A stretch of DNA of 64,000 nt from Paenibacillus oryzisoli (GCF_001653565.1 NZ_LYPB01000071.1:1-64000); one strand, 5' to 3'; positions 44,425-54,808 are shown, numbered from the stretch's first letter. A program made the numbers and translations. Notes: generated from the letters alone by a model not told the origin.

Positions 44425-45974
44425 TTGCTGTGAACAAAGGAAGAGTTTTTCTTGTTGGAGCGGGTCCTGGCGATCCTAAGCTCATCTCGGTACGTGGGAT
44501 GGAAGCGATCCAAAGAGCAGATGTCATCGTATATGATCGACTGGCGAATCCACGCTTATTGAAGCATCGTAGACCAGAAGCAGAACTCATCTTTGTTGGC
44601 AAGCTGCCAGATAAACACATTTTAAAACAAGAAGAAATCAATCAGTTGCTTGTGGATTTGGCGTTACAAGGCAAGATCGTAACACGTCTCAAAGGTGGTG
44701 ATCCGAGTGTATTCGGACGCGTCGGGGAAGAAGCGGAGCTTCTAGTGGATAACGGGATAACCTATGATATTATCCCAGGAATCACTTCTTCGATTGCTGT
44801 TCCTGCTTACGCAGGTATTCCGGTTACGCATCGCGATTTCACTTCATCAGTTGCCATTGTAACGGGCCATGAGTATCCGAATAAAACGTATTCCAGCTTG
44901 AATTGGGAACATCTGGCCAAAGCAATTGGCACGATGGTGTTCCTGATGGGTGTTGCCAATTTGGAGCAGATTTGCCGGGAATTGATTCGTTGCGGGAAGC
45001 CCCCAGAAATGCCTGTTGCCTTAGTTCGTTGGGGAACTTGGGCAGATCAAGCGACGATTACAGGTACACTTGCAGATATCACAGATAAAGTCCGAGAAGC
45101 GAACTTCAAATCCCCGGCTGTCATTATTGTTGGTGAAGTTGTTAAGCTTCGTGAGAAGCTGGCATGGATGGAGAAGAAGCCGCTGTTTGGCAAGCGAGTG
45201 CTCGTCACGAGAGCTCGGAGTCAAGCGAGTGAGCTCGTGGATCTGATTGATGATTTGGGTGGAGAACCTGTTGAATTCCCCGTGATTCGCTTACAGGCGC
45301 CAAGTCGTCCAGAAGTACAGCAAGCCCTGGATTCAGCACTTGAGAAACTACAGGAATTCGACTGGATTGTTCTAACAAGTGTGAATGGCGTTGAATTCTT
45401 CTTCCGCAGAATGCGTGAGCTGCGTATTGATGTTCGTAAAATGGGAAATGCACGAATTGCTGCCGTAGGTCCTAAGACAGCTGAAGCACTTGCTGAGCGT
45501 GGTATCATGGCAGACGTGCTTCCAGCCAAGTTCCAGGGAGAAGGCATCCTAGATGCCATTCAAGGGGATTTGAACGCTGGTCAGAAGGTGTTATTGCCGA
45601 CAGCGGATTTGGCTCGTGATTATTTACCTTCCAAACTGAAAGAGTTAGGTCTTGAAGTGACAGAAGTAGACCTCTACGAGAATGTGCTGACCACGGATGA
45701 CGGGGACGAGATTATTCATCTTTTGCAAAATCAAAGCATTCATATTATTACTTTTACAAGCTCATCAACCGTTACAAATTTACTGGAAGCACTGAAGCAA
45801 CTCGGTACGGAAGATCCGTTATCGCTGTTGCAGGGTGTCGAGATTGCGGTAATTGGTCCCAAAACGGCAGAAACCGTCCTTCAAGCTGGTCTGTCGATTA
45901 CATATACGGCTAAGGAAGCGACTGTAGCTTCTTTGGTACAAAGTATGATTCAAGGAGGCGGAAATCCATCATGA
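44421..45974 (+). CDS. Fused uroporphyrinogen-III C-methyltransferase / uroporphyrinogen-III synthase
   Basis: 517 aa, two enzymes in one chain. Residues about 5-245 are SUMT (CobA/NasF/SirA type): [51 protein letters not shown]. About 255-515 are Hem[50 protein letters not shown]. HemD cyclises hydroxymethylbilane; SUMT diverts its product to precorrin-2 and siroheme. It starts with a GTG overlapping the hemC stop; another GTG nine bases later is equally possible. It ends by overlapping hemB (ATGA). Confidence 0.95.
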   Translation: MIAVNKGRVFLVGAGPGDPKLISVRGMEAIQRADVIVYDRLANPRLLKHRRPEAELIFVGKLPDKHILKQEEINQLLVDLALQGKIVTRLKGGDPSVFGRVGEEAELLVDNGITYDIIPGITSSIAVPAYAGIPVTHRDFTSSVAIVTGHEYPNKTYSSLNWEHLAKAIGTMVFLMGVANLEQICRELIRCGKPPEMPVALVRWGTWADQATITGTLADITDKVREANFKSPAVIIVGEVVKLREKLAWMEKKPLFGKRVLVTRARSQASELVDLIDDLGGEPVEFPVIRLQAPSRPEVQQALDSALEKLQEFDWIVLTSVNGVEFFFRRMRELRIDVRKMGNARIAAVGPKTAEALAERGIMADVLPAKFQGEGILDAIQGDLNAGQKVLLPTADLARDYLPSKLKELGLEVTEVDLYENVLTTDDGDEIIHLLQNQSIHIITFTSSSTVTNLLEALKQLGTEDPLSLLQGVEIAVIGPKTAETVLQAGLSITYTAKEATVASLVQSMIQGGGNPS

Positions 45975-46963
45975 GTTTTCCAATCGTACGTAACCGCCGC
46001 TTGCGCGGTAATGCAGCTATTCGTAATCTTGTTCGTGAAAATCAAGTAACGGTGAACGATGTCGTTCAACCTATCTTTGTTGCTCACGGTACAAATGTAA
46101 AGTCAGAAATTGCCTCGATGCCAGGTGTGTATCATTTCTCGCTAGACCGTGTCAAAGAAGAAATCGATGAAATTACGCAATTGGGCATTCAAGCGATTCT
46201 GTTATTCGGCGTACCTGATCATAAGGATGCGACAGGCACGTCCGCATTCATGGATGATGGTATCGTGCAACAAGCAACGCGCTTTATCAAAGAAATCAAT
46301 CCTAACTTGCTCATTATCGCGGATACCTGCTTATGTCAATTTACGGATACAGGTCATTGCGGCGTCATTCATCATCACCCGATTACAGGGCAAGCGGATG
46401 TTGCAAACGATCCTTCTTTGGAACTACTCGTTCGCACGGCTGTTTCGCAAGCCAAAGCGGGGGCGGACATCATTGCTCCTTCCAATATGATGGATGGTTA
46501 TGTGCAAGCTATTCGTACTGGACTGGATGAAGCTGGTTATGAAAACACGCCGATCATGGCCTATTCCGTTAAGTATGCATCAGCTTACTACGGTCCTTTC
46601 CGTGATGCGGCGCATTCCACGCCGCAATTCGGTGATCGGAAAACGTATCAAATGGATCCTGCTAATGGCCGTGAGGCGCTTCGCGAAGCATCAAGCGACG
46701 TGATTGAGGGAGCGGACTTCCTAATGGTGAAGCCAGCGCTTGCTTATATGGACATTATCCGTATGCTCAAAGATAACTTCGATTTGCCTGTTGTCGCTTA
46801 TAATGTGAGCGCAGAGTACGCCATGGTGAAGGCTGCTGCTCAGCAAGGCTGGGTGAACGAAGAAGCCATTGTTATGGAAACAATGACGAGCTTCAAACGT
46901 GCTGGAGCCGACATTATCCTTACCTATTTCGCCAAAGATATCGCACGCTACTTGCAAAAGTAA
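45971..46963 (+). CDS. hemB: Porphobilinogen synthase (ALA dehydratase)
   Basis: Joins two 5-aminolevulinates; 330 aa. Zinc-site cysteines in [15 protein letters not shown], Schiff-base lysines in [18 protein letters not shown] and [12 protein letters not shown]. Zinc-dependent class by its Cys-rich motif. GGAGGCGGAA precedes the ATG, which overlaps the previous stop. Downstream 158 bases before hemE include a TATAAT at 47069, so a second promoter there is possible. Confidence 0.97.
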   Translation: MSFPIVRNRRLRGNAAIRNLVRENQVTVNDVVQPIFVAHGTNVKSEIASMPGVYHFSLDRVKEEIDEITQLGIQAILLFGVPDHKDATGTSAFMDDGIVQQATRFIKEINPNLLIIADTCLCQFTDTGHCGVIHHHPITGQADVANDPSLELLVRTAVSQAKAGADIIAPSNMMDGYVQAIRTGLDEAGYENTPIMAYSVKYASAYYGPFRDAAHSTPQFGDRKTYQMDPANGREALREASSDVIEGADFLMVKPALAYMDIIRMLKDNFDLPVVAYNVSAEYAMVKAAAQQGWVNEEAIVMETMTSFKRAGADIILTYFAKDIARYLQK

Positions 46964-47121
46964 TGTATTCATGAACCATTTGTCCGCTGCGATCCTAAGC
47001 AGAAGGAGGGTGGTTCTTTTGTCATACTTTTGTCGCAATAGAGAAGCTTACGTTGGTTGTGAGAGGGGTATAATTAGGGCATAATGGATGAGAATAGATG
47101 GAAACAAGAGGAAGGTGCCTC

Positions 47122-48186
47122 ATGAGTTATAACGATAATTTTATTAAAGCATGCCGGAAAGAAAAAGTTGATACGCTGCCTGTTTGGTATATGCGTCAAG
47201 CTGGCCGCTACGACCCGGACTACCGTAAGATCAAGGAAAAGTATTCCTTGCTTGAAATTTGCCAGCAACCAGAGCTTGCAGCTGAAGTAACCATGATGCC
47301 GATTAAAAAGCTGGGCGTAGATGCCGCGATTTTGTACTCGGATATTATGAACCCAGTGGCATCGCTTGGTGTTGATTTCGATATTGTGAAAGATATCGGT
47401 CCTGTCATTCATACACCGGTTCGAACGGCACAAGATGTTGAACGACTTCGTCCAATTGATGTGGAGAAAGACTTGTCCCACATTCTTCAAACGATTCGTA
47501 TTCTAGATAAAGAATTAGAAGTACCGTTGATTTCATTCGCAGGTGCGCCATTTACGATCGCCAGTTATTTGATTGAGGGTAGACCCTCCAAGAGTTATAT
47601 TCGCACGAAGCAAATGATGTATTCCGAACCAGCAGTCTGGTTTGCTTTAATGGATAAGCTTGGAGATATGGTCATTACGTATCTGCGTGCACATATCGCC
47701 AATGGTGCGAAAGCCGTTCAAGTATTTGATAGCTGGGTGGGGGCGCTCTCTCCAGCCGATTTCGACGTCTATGTACGTCCTACGATGATGCGGATTTTCA
47801 AAGAGCTATCCCATTTGAAAGAACCGAAAATTTATTTCCCAGGCGTTAGCTCAGGTGAGTTGCTGCCGTACTTGACAACGATTCAAGCCGACGTAATTGG
47901 CTTAGATTGGCGAGTGCCGATTTCCGTTGGTCGTGAAAGACTTCAGAACCGATATGCCGTGCAGGGCAATCTGGATCCTTATATTTTAACAGCACCAATG
48001 TCAGTGATTGAAGCGCAAGCGAAGGCGATTATGGATGATGGGATGAAGCAGCCAGGGTTTATTTTCAACCTAGGACATGGCTTGTTCCCGGAAGCATCGC
48101 TTGAGAAATTAAAGGAATTAACGACGTTTGTTCATTCCTACTCGCATTCCGTTTTAACCCAGCAAGCTGGAAAGAGTGGTGTTTAA
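47122..48186 (+). CDS. hemE: Uroporphyrinogen decarboxylase
   Basis: Removes four acetate carboxyls to give coproporphyrinogen III; 354 aa. Signature PVWYMRQAGRYDPDYRKIKEK near the N-terminus, FAGAPFTIASYLIEG, AVQVFDSWVGALSP, GLDWRVP and FNLGHGLFPEA. GGAAGGTG precedes the ATG at 47122; an upstream ATG eight codons earlier lacks a site. hemH follows after one base. Confidence 0.97.
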   Translation: MSYNDNFIKACRKEKVDTLPVWYMRQAGRYDPDYRKIKEKYSLLEICQQPELAAEVTMMPIKKLGVDAAILYSDIMNPVASLGVDFDIVKDIGPVIHTPVRTAQDVERLRPIDVEKDLSHILQTIRILDKELEVPLISFAGAPFTIASYLIEGRPSKSYIRTKQMMYSEPAVWFALMDKLGDMVITYLRAHIANGAKAVQVFDSWVGALSPADFDVYVRPTMMRIFKELSHLKEPKIYFPGVSSGELLPYLTTIQADVIGLDWRVPISVGRERLQNRYAVQGNLDPYILTAPMSVIEAQAKAIMDDGMKQPGFIFNLGHGLFPEASLEKLKELTTFVHSYSHSVLTQQAGKSGV

Positions 48187-48187
48187 C

Positions 48188-49135
48188 ATGGCCCCAAAAC
48201 GTATAGGTGTCTTAGTCATGTCGTATGGTACGCCGGAAAGTTTAGATCAAGTAGAAGCGTACTATACCCATATCCGTCGTGGTCATCCGCCTACCCCTGA
48301 ACAATTGCATGAATTAACAACGCGTTATGAGGCTATTGTTGGTGGCTTCTTCCCGTTGCGTGAAAATACGAATAAACAAGTCAAGGGGCTCGAAGCTACG
48401 CTTCGTCAGGAGCATCCTGAGCTTGAATTTGTCTGTTATCAGGGCCTTAAGCACGCTCAGCCGTATGTTGAAGATGGTGTTGAGCAGATGGTTAAGGATG
48501 GCATCACTGAGGCAGTAGGTGTCGTTCTAGCTCCTCATTATTCGACAATGAGTGTTGGCGGCTATGTGAAGAGAGCGAAGGATAAGGCGGAAGCGCTAGG
48601 ACTTAACATAACGTTCGTACTGGATTATCACCTTCATGAGAAGCTGCTGGATGCGCTGCAAACGCGGGTAGAGAAAGCTTTGGGGAGATTTGCTGAAGCG
48701 GATCGAGATAACGTGAAGGTTATCTTTACTGCGCACAGCTTGCCAGAGAAAATTCTGGAAATGAAGGATCCGTATCCGGATCAATTGCTAGCTACTTCCA
48801 AAGCGCTTGCTGATCGGGTTGGTCTTACGAATTGGCAGTTCGGTTGGCAGAGTGCAGGCCAGACCGCAATGCCTTGGTTGGGTCCGGACATCATGGATGT
48901 CATGCGTATGATTAAGCTAGAAGAAGGCGTGGATAAGATTCTCCTCTGTCCAATCGGTTTTGTTTCTGATCATTTAGAAGTACTTTATGATATCGATATT
49001 GAAGCTCAAGGATTGGCCAAAGAGCTTGGAATTCATTTGGAACGTACAGAGTCACTCAACACCGATCCGCTATATATGGAAACACTAAGTGATGTTGTCT
49101 ACAAGAAATGGCAAGAGGCAGCTGGTTCGCAATGA
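48188..49135 (+). CDS. hemH: Ferrochelatase (coproporphyrin ferrochelatase type)
   Basis: Inserts iron into the porphyrin; 315 aa. MSYGTPESLDQVEAYYTHIRRG at the start, VLAPHYSTMSVGGYVKRA, TAHSLPEKI with the catalytic His, and GFVSDHLEVLYDID with the metal-side Glu. In Bacillota this enzyme works on coproporphyrin III in the route ending with ChdC (HemQ). Its stop overlaps the hemY start (ATGA). Confidence 0.96.
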   Translation: MAPKRIGVLVMSYGTPESLDQVEAYYTHIRRGHPPTPEQLHELTTRYEAIVGGFFPLRENTNKQVKGLEATLRQEHPELEFVCYQGLKHAQPYVEDGVEQMVKDGITEAVGVVLAPHYSTMSVGGYVKRAKDKAEALGLNITFVLDYHLHEKLLDALQTRVEKALGRFAEADRDNVKVIFTAHSLPEKILEMKDPYPDQLLATSKALADRVGLTNWQFGWQSAGQTAMPWLGPDIMDVMRMIKLEEGVDKILLCPIGFVSDHLEVLYDIDIEAQGLAKELGIHLERTESLNTDPLYMETLSDVVYKKWQEAAGSQ

Positions 49136-50580
49136 GTAACAACGTGCCTCATTATATGATTATTGGCGGAGGTATTACGGGGCTCAGTGCTGCTTTTTAT
49201 TTGAAAAAACAGATGACGGAGAATGAAGCCAGCGGAGGTGGCCCCTTTCGTATTTCTGTCGTTGAGAAATCTCCGTCATTTGGCGGGAAAATTCATACGA
49301 TTGGGCACGACGGTTTTGTGATTGAAAAGGGTCCTGATTCCTTCCTAGCTCGTAAACGTCCCATTATTGATTTGGCTTATGATTTAGGCATGGAAAATGA
49401 GCTGACAGGGACGAATCCGAAAGCGAAGAAAACGTATATCGTTCGTGGGAGAAAACTTCATAGGATGCCTCCTGGCTTGGTTCTAGGAATCCCGACTCAA
49501 ATGACACCTTTCATGAAGACAGGCCTTCTCTCGCCACTTGGCAAGCTGCGCGCTGCGATGGACTTGATTTTGCCAAAGAGGGATATTGCTGAGGATGAAT
49601 CACTTGGACATTTTCTGGAGCGCCGACTCGGTAAGGAAGTGCTTGAGCGTATTGTTGAGCCGCTGCTTGCAGGGATTTACGCTGGGGATACGTATAAGCT
49701 GAGCTTGAAATCCACCTTTCCGCAATTTCGGGCTATGGAGCAGAAGAATCGCAGTCTAATTCTTGGGATGATGGCAAGCCGGAAGAATGTGACGGAGGAA
49801 AGCGCGCATTTGCCTGCGGCTGTTCGTAACTCGGTATTTGTCACGTTCAGACGAGGACTGCAATCGTTAGTAGAAGGTCTAGTAGATGCGTTAAGTACAG
49901 TGGATTTACGTGCGGGCATTGGCGTTGTGTCAGTACGTCGTGTAGCGGCTGGGCAAACGGAAGTTATCTTCGAGGACGGTCATCGTGAAGTCGTCGACGG
50001 AGTCATCGTGACCACGCCAACGTATCAAGCGGCAAAGCTGCTTTCCGAACTCCCGGCGGCAAGCAAGCTAGCGAAGATTGACTATATATCTGTAGCCAAT
50101 GTCATTATGGCGTTCGATCGTAAAGATATACCATTTGAACTAGATGCCTCGGGTTTCCTTGTTCCTAAGCATGAGGGGTATACCATTACAGCGTGTACGT
50201 TAACGTCTGCCAAGTGGCTGCATGCAGCCCCAGAAGGCAAGGTGCTGCTTCGTTGTTACATTGGTCGCGCTGGCGAGCAGGAATGGCCGGCATGGTCTGA
50301 TGAACAATTAATCAGTAAAGCGCGTCAAGATATAGGTGATCTGCTTGGAATTACGGCTGAACCTAGTTTCGTTGAAGTGACAAGATTGATGCATTCCATG
50401 CCGCAATACCCCGTAGGCCATTTAGAAGCGATCGCGGACTTCAACAAAGAATTGACTGCAGCCATGCCGCGCGTACTGGTCACGGGTGCAGGGTTTCATG
50501 GTGTCGGGCTGCCGGATTGCATAAGGCAAGGCAAAGAAGCGGCAAAGCTGCTTGGAGATCTTGTTCTGAGACATGCATGA
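49132..50580 (+). CDS. hemY: Coproporphyrinogen III oxidase (HemY/CgoX)
   Basis: FAD-dependent oxidase, 482 aa. N-terminal FAD motif YMIIGGGITGLSAAFYL and VVEKSPSFGGKIHT, middle KKTYIVRGRKLHRMPPGL and GIYAGDTYKLSLKSTFPQF, C-terminal VTGAGFHGVGLPDCIRQGKEAA closing the FAD site. Bacillota members oxidise coproporphyrinogen rather than protoporphyrinogen. Last gene of the forward hem run before the inverted regulator. Confidence 0.96.
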   Translation: MSNNVPHYMIIGGGITGLSAAFYLKKQMTENEASGGGPFRISVVEKSPSFGGKIHTIGHDGFVIEKGPDSFLARKRPIIDLAYDLGMENELTGTNPKAKKTYIVRGRKLHRMPPGLVLGIPTQMTPFMKTGLLSPLGKLRAAMDLILPKRDIAEDESLGHFLERRLGKEVLERIVEPLLAGIYAGDTYKLSLKSTFPQFRAMEQKNRSLILGMMASRKNVTEESAHLPAAVRNSVFVTFRRGLQSLVEGLVDALSTVDLRAGIGVVSVRRVAAGQTEVIFEDGHREVVDGVIVTTPTYQAAKLLSELPAASKLAKIDYISVANVIMAFDRKDIPFELDASGFLVPKHEGYTITACTLTSAKWLHAAPEGKVLLRCYIGRAGEQEWPAWSDEQLISKARQDIGDLLGITAEPSFVEVTRLMHSMPQYPVGHLEAIADFNKELTAAMPRVLVTGAGFHGVGLPDCIRQGKEAAKLLGDLVLRHA

Positions 50581-50605
50581 TAAATAATAAGCAACTGCGT
50601 GTTTG

Positions 50606-51265
50606 TTAACGGAGCTTGGTCAACTCTAAAGTGAATTCACTTGGAGAGATCATTAGGATCTTCTTCTCTTCGAGATCGCGAATGACTTGCATGAGCGTTG
50701 ATTTCTGAACACCAGCGAGTTGAGATATTTCATCATAATTAAGAACAAGCTTAATGACGATTGTGGTTCCTTTACGAAGGCCATGCGAGTTCGCCATTTT
50801 GATTAAGCTTTTGATAACCCGTGTTCTAGCATCGACGAACGTTAAGTCATAAACTTGTTGGTTGGTGTCCCGCAACCGATTACTGAGTTCTTGCATGATG
50901 CCTAAGCTAATGTCAAAATGATTACGAAGCAAATCAAGGAAGCTTTGGCCTGTAATCGTAAGGAGTGTGCATTCTTCCAAGGTTTGGGCTGAGGCAGAAC
51001 GCGGTTTGCCATCGATGAGCGAAAGCTCTCCGAAGCTTTCTGTGCTTTTGCAGATCGTCAGTATTTTCTCCTCGCCAGAGGTACTGGTTGTGTAGATCTT
51101 AACGGAACCGCTGAGGACCATATAGAAAACAGAACCGAGTTCTTTTTCCTGAAATAGGATTGTACCTGATTTATAAGTACGTCTTGTACAAATTTCAATA
51201 AGCGCGTTCAATTGATGCTCGTTTAGTTGGGCAAACAAAGGAACTTTCTTGATTAGCTCTAGCAT
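50606..51265 (-). CDS. Crp/Fnr-family transcriptional regulator
   Basis: 219 aa. N-terminal cyclic-nucleotide-binding-like barrel (SGTILFQEKELGSVFYMVLSG, SFGELSLIDGKPRSASAQ), dimer helix (ISLGIMQELSNRLRD) and a C-terminal Crp winged helix (YDEISQLAGVQKSTLMQVIRDLEEKKIL). No cysteine cluster like that of Fnr is present. It lies inverted between hemY and hemL, 81 bases from the divergent hemL, so it could control tetrapyrrole genes; that is inference from position only. Confidence 0.9.
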   Translation of the reverse strand: MLELIKKVPLFAQLNEHQLNALIEICTRRTYKSGTILFQEKELGSVFYMVLSGSVKIYTTSTSGEEKILTICKSTESFGELSLIDGKPRSASAQTLEECTLLTITGQSFLDLLRNHFDISLGIMQELSNRLRDTNQQVYDLTFVDARTRVIKSLIKMANSHGLRKGTTIVIKLVLNYDEISQLAGVQKSTLMQVIRDLEEKKILMISPSEFTLELTKLR

Positions 51266-51346
51266 AGGTTGTACCGCCTTTATAGGTAGTTATGGGTAGG
51301 ATATGACCTCATTTTATCACAAGATTACGATATTGGGGGCTAAATA

Positions 51347-52645
51347 ATGGTAAATTCGAGCAGAATCGACAAAAAGTCTGCGGCCGCTTTTCAAGAAGCA
51401 AGGGGGCTGATTCCTGGTGGGGTGAACAGTCCAGTTCGTGCTTTTAAATCGGTGGGCTTAACACCTTTGTTCATGGAGAGTGGCTCGGGCTCGCGTGTAA
51501 CGGATATCGATGGGAACACTTTTATTGATTATGTAGGCTCATGGGGCCCGCTTATCGTAGGTCATGCTCATCCGAAGGTACTCGAAGCCATTCAAGTGAC
51601 GGCGATGAAAGGTACAAGCTTCGGTGCTCCGACATTGCTTGAAACCGAGATGGCGAAGCTTGTCATTGAACGCGTACCATCCATTGAAATGGTTCGCATG
51701 GTTAATTCGGGTACGGAAGCTACCATGAGTGCGTTGCGACTGGCTCGTGGATTCACGAAGCGTGACAAGATCGTCAAATTCGAAGGAAGCTATCATGGGC
51801 ATGCAGATGCGCTGTTGATCAAAGCTGGGTCTGGAGTTGCTACACTTGGTTTACCAGACAGCCCTGGTGTCCCAAGCAGCGTGGCATCCAACACAATCAC
51901 GGTACCCTATAATGATTTGGAATCTGTGAAGCTTGTATTTGAAAAGTTCGGAGAAGAAATCGCTGCACTTATCGTAGAACCCATTGCAGGCAATATGGGA
52001 GTTGTTCCTCCAGCAGATGGATTCTTGCAAGGTCTTCGTGACATCACCAAGCAATATGGCTCCTTGTTGATTTTTGATGAAGTTATGACTGGTTTCCGTG
52101 TGCATAAGAACTGTGCACAGGGGTTGTACGGTGTAACTCCAGATTTAACTTGTCTTGGCAAAGTGATCGGTGGTGGGCTTCCTGTAGGTGCCTATGGCGG
52201 CCGCTTAGACATCATGGAGCAGATTGCTCCTGCAGGTCCGATTTACCAAGCGGGTACGTTATCAGGTAATCCACTTGCTATGGCAGCTGGTTTCGCAACC
52301 TTGTCTTTACTAGGTGAGCCAAATGTTTATGATGAATTGGAACGCAAATCAGCTAGACTAGAAGCGGGCTTTGCTGCGAATGCTGCCGAGTTCGGTATTG
52401 CCAGCACGATTAACCGTGTAGGTTCCATGGTATGTCCGTTTTTCACAGAAGTAGCTGTCACTAACTATGACACAGCCAAAACATCCGATCTTGGTCGATT
52501 CAATGCCTACTTCGGCAACTTGCTAGATCTAGGTGTGTCGGTAGCACCTTCTCAGTTTGAGGGGATGTTCGTGTCTACCGTTCATTCCGATGCAGATATT
52601 GAAACGACGATCGAGGCTCATCGTGAAGCGTTGAAACGATTATAA
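51347..52645 (+). CDS. hemL: Glutamate-1-semialdehyde 2,1-aminomutase
   Basis: PLP enzyme converting glutamate-1-semialdehyde to 5-aminolevulinate; 432 aa. Substrate and PLP motifs [56 protein letters not shown], and Lys272 in [17 protein letters not shown] forming the Schiff base. In B. subtilis hemL closes the hemAXCDBL operon; here hemE-H-Y and the regulator come in between. The ribosome site (GGGGG) is modest. Confidence 0.97.
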   Translation: MVNSSRIDKKSAAAFQEARGLIPGGVNSPVRAFKSVGLTPLFMESGSGSRVTDIDGNTFIDYVGSWGPLIVGHAHPKVLEAIQVTAMKGTSFGAPTLLETEMAKLVIERVPSIEMVRMVNSGTEATMSALRLARGFTKRDKIVKFEGSYHGHADALLIKAGSGVATLGLPDSPGVPSSVASNTITVPYNDLESVKLVFEKFGEEIAALIVEPIAGNMGVVPPADGFLQGLRDITKQYGSLLIFDEVMTGFRVHKNCAQGLYGVTPDLTCLGKVIGGGLPVGAYGGRLDIMEQIAPAGPIYQAGTLSGNPLAMAAGFATLSLLGEPNVYDELERKSARLEAGFAANAAEFGIASTINRVGSMVCPFFTEVAVTNYDTAKTSDLGRFNAYFGNLLDLGVSVAPSQFEGMFVSTVHSDADIETTIEAHREALKRL

Positions 52646-52652
52646 GAAAGGA

Positions 52653-52694
52653 GCAGCCCTCCGTAGAATATACTACGTGAGGGCTGTTCTTATT
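52653..52694 (+). terminator. Terminator of hemL
   Basis: CAGCCCTC-N-GTAG pairs with CTAC-N-GAGGGCTG, then TTCTTATTTT. Confidence 0.85.
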
Positions 52695-52697
52695 TTA

Positions 52698-52792
52698 AAA
52701 TATCAGAATTTATAAGTTTTACTTACTGAATTATGCTGAATTTCTAGATAAACGCTTCTGTCCTTCAAAGGACGGCGTAGCCGTTTATTTTG
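52698..52792 (+). repeat. Dispersed 95-bp structured repeat, copy B
   Basis: Matches 31229-31322 with a handful of substitutions and one inserted base. Changes fall in the left arm and the internal loop (GCTTC for GCTCC, GTAGC for GTATC), while both stems and the TTCAAA loop are kept. Again it starts directly after an intrinsic terminator. Confidence 0.85.
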
Positions 52793-52860
52793 TGCGGAGT
52801 GATGAGTGTACGATGTACGGATGCTGATAAAGTTGAGGGGGGTTCTTCAAGGGAATAGAT

Positions 52861-52995
52861 AAATTATCTCCAGTTAAATTTGCGATTTCTCAATCAAATT
52901 AAGAGATAGATGGAAAAAGTACAGTTAGTTACTTCCAATTTACTCGATCCCAACAATAGCGGCATTTTTACCTACATATTTTCCAGTTAATACAA
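52861..52995. repeat. Diverged intergenic repeat with CAGTTA motifs, copy B
   Basis: Block TAGATGGAAAAAGTACAGTT at 52907 onward resembles 13495 onward; further TCCAGTTAA words near 52869 and 52982. The rest of the hemL to glycosidase spacer (52996-53070) is GC-rich and shows nothing I can name. Confidence 0.5.
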
Positions 52996-53073
52996 CTTCC
53001 TTCTGCTGACGTTCCCGCCAGCTCGCCCGCCGCGCGCTTTACTCGCTGAAGAGGAGACCACACACGTATAAAA

Positions 53074-53107
53074 AAAGTTAGCATCCGTTGAAACGGATGC
53101 TAACTTT
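53074..53107 (-). terminator. Terminator of the glycosidase-family gene
   Basis: AAAGTTAGCATCCGTT pairs perfectly with AACGGATGCTAACTTT; on the minus strand a run of T follows. Confidence 0.93.
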
Positions 53108-53144
53108 CTATAAGTAAATTGCTGTTGCTCATCTATTTCAATTA

Positions 53145-54653
53145 CTAGTTAGGTTTAACTGTTGATGAAGTAGACGTAGATGCGTTCGGTACAGTCTCCG
53201 TTCCATTCGTTGCTGGTTTCGGTGTAGTGCTAGGTGTAGGCGACGGTGTTGTCGTCGTCGTTGGCTTGGTACTACCCGTGTTGGTACCGGTGTTTACACC
53301 ACCCGTATTCGTATTCCCACTACTAGGCGTTGGCGTTGGAGTAGGAGTTGATGTCGGGTTGCCTGTATTTGTTGGTGTAGGATTAGTTGTATTCGTTGGT
53401 GTTCCAGTAGACGGCTTATCCGTCGTGTTCGGTTTCGTCGATTCCGTGCTTGAAGGTGACGATGACCCGCCTGCTTTGACAGATTCTGATGTGTTTCCTG
53501 GTTTCGCTGATGGTGTTGGCGTTGCTTTCGGTGTTGGTGTAGGTAATTTACCTTGTGCTTTCAGTTCTGCTTGTTCTTTCAAGAATTCAGGGTGAGTTGA
53601 AGCACCGCCTGCATCAATCGTCGTCAAGCCAGCCCAGATGTTCTTCACTTCGACTTTCTCAGGATGATCGAATACTAAGAAAGCTGAAGGCAAGCGACGC
53701 TCGCCATAACGGCTCGACGGTTTGGTAATCAGTGCATTATTATAAACCATCTCAGAGGATGCCCCGCCATCAAGGAATCCAGCATTGATTACATCATCTT
53801 CTAAGAATAGATCCTGAACTTCTTTCAGGGTAGCGCCAACACTTGATGTTTGACGACCATCAATGACGATAAAGATAACTGTACCGTCTGCTTTTTGACC
53901 AACTGCTGTACGCGGTGCACGTCCCCATCCGCCATCACCACTAGTAATTAGCGGTTTACCGTTCGCGATTACACGCGGGTAGAAGGACACAGCTTCCGTG
54001 ACACCGAGCTCTAATAAGGCATTAATGGTATATTTACCAATAATAAGCGTACCTTCTTTGGTAAATCCAACAATTTGTTGCGGGTTACTTCCCTCTTGGT
54101 CGGTATAAAGGATTTCGCCACCGGACATAATAGCACCGATTGGGGCAAATCCGTTTCCGAGGCCGTCAGGATCATTGAAGCCACCGCCATTGACGCCGGC
54201 AACAGCACCTGTTCGTTGAACCATAGCTGTAATTCGTTCACCCTCACCTTGTTTGGAAGGCACGACTACTCGGATTGAACGAGGATCATATACATACATG
54301 CGTTTACCCTTCCACAGGGTGCCGGAAATATCTTCTACTTTAACGAGACTTTCAATAGGACGATTGGTATTAAACTGGACTGCCTCTATATCTTGCTTCT
54401 CAATCGAGTTAACTTCGGTTAGATTCTGCATTTCAAGAACCATCTGGTCTCGGCGCTGTGCGCCTACGAAGATCCAAGCCCAATCACGATGCTGCGTTGT
54501 GATAACGGTTTTGGCCAAATACTCGCGAATGAATGTTCCAGGTGGGGTTAGAAATAGAAAGCTAGAACTTAAAAATGTACAAGCTGCAAGGATAAGTAAC
54601 GTCCGCTTCAGCCAACTATAATTTCGAAAATGATTTGCAATTGAACTACCCAA
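53145..54653 (-). CDS. Membrane-anchored phosphodiester glycosidase-family protein (DUF2233/NAGPA)
   Basis: 502 aa. A single N-terminal helix (TLLILAACTFLSSSFLFL) anchors or exports it. About residues 120-350 form the NAGPA/DUF2233 domain, with GVNGGGFND, GRAPRTAVGQKADG, FIVIDGRQTSSVGATL and AGFLDGGASSEMVYN. The last 130 residues are a low-complexity Thr/Pro/Ser/Asn tail, likely a wall-spanning or glycosylated stalk, with no LPXTG seen. Start: the TTG at 54653 has AGGAGAGG six bases upstream; an ATG-initiated frame 25 codons longer has none. The family includes the mammalian uncovering enzyme; bacterial substrates are mostly unknown. Confidence 0.82.
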   Translation of the reverse strand: MGSSIANHFRNYSWLKRTLLILAACTFLSSSFLFLTPPGTFIREYLAKTVITTQHRDWAWIFVGAQRRDQMVLEMQNLTEVNSIEKQDIEAVQFNTNRPIESLVKVEDISGTLWKGKRMYVYDPRSIRVVVPSKQGEGERITAMVQRTGAVAGVNGGGFNDPDGLGNGFAPIGAIMSGGEILYTDQEGSNPQQIVGFTKEGTLIIGKYTINALLELGVTEAVSFYPRVIANGKPLITSGDGGWGRAPRTAVGQKADGTVIFIVIDGRQTSSVGATLKEVQDLFLEDDVINAGFLDGGASSEMVYNNALITKPSSRYGERRLPSAFLVFDHPEKVEVKNIWAGLTTIDAGGASTHPEFLKEQAELKAQGKLPTPTPKATPTPSAKPGNTSESVKAGGSSSPSSTESTKPNTTDKPSTGTPTNTTNPTPTNTGNPTSTPTPTPTPSSGNTNTGGVNTGTNTGSTKPTTTTTPSPTPSTTPKPATNGTETVPNASTSTSSTVKPN

Positions 54654-54808
54654 GGTAAACCTCTCCTGCTCTATTAATAAAATGATAGATAATGTCGAAA
54701 AAAAACAATACAAGTATAATAGTATCATATTTTTGCATGCAAATGGTATTGGTAATTGTTAAAATAAAGTGTACATAATCCCTCTTCCTTAAGGAGCTCG
54801 TTCTACTT

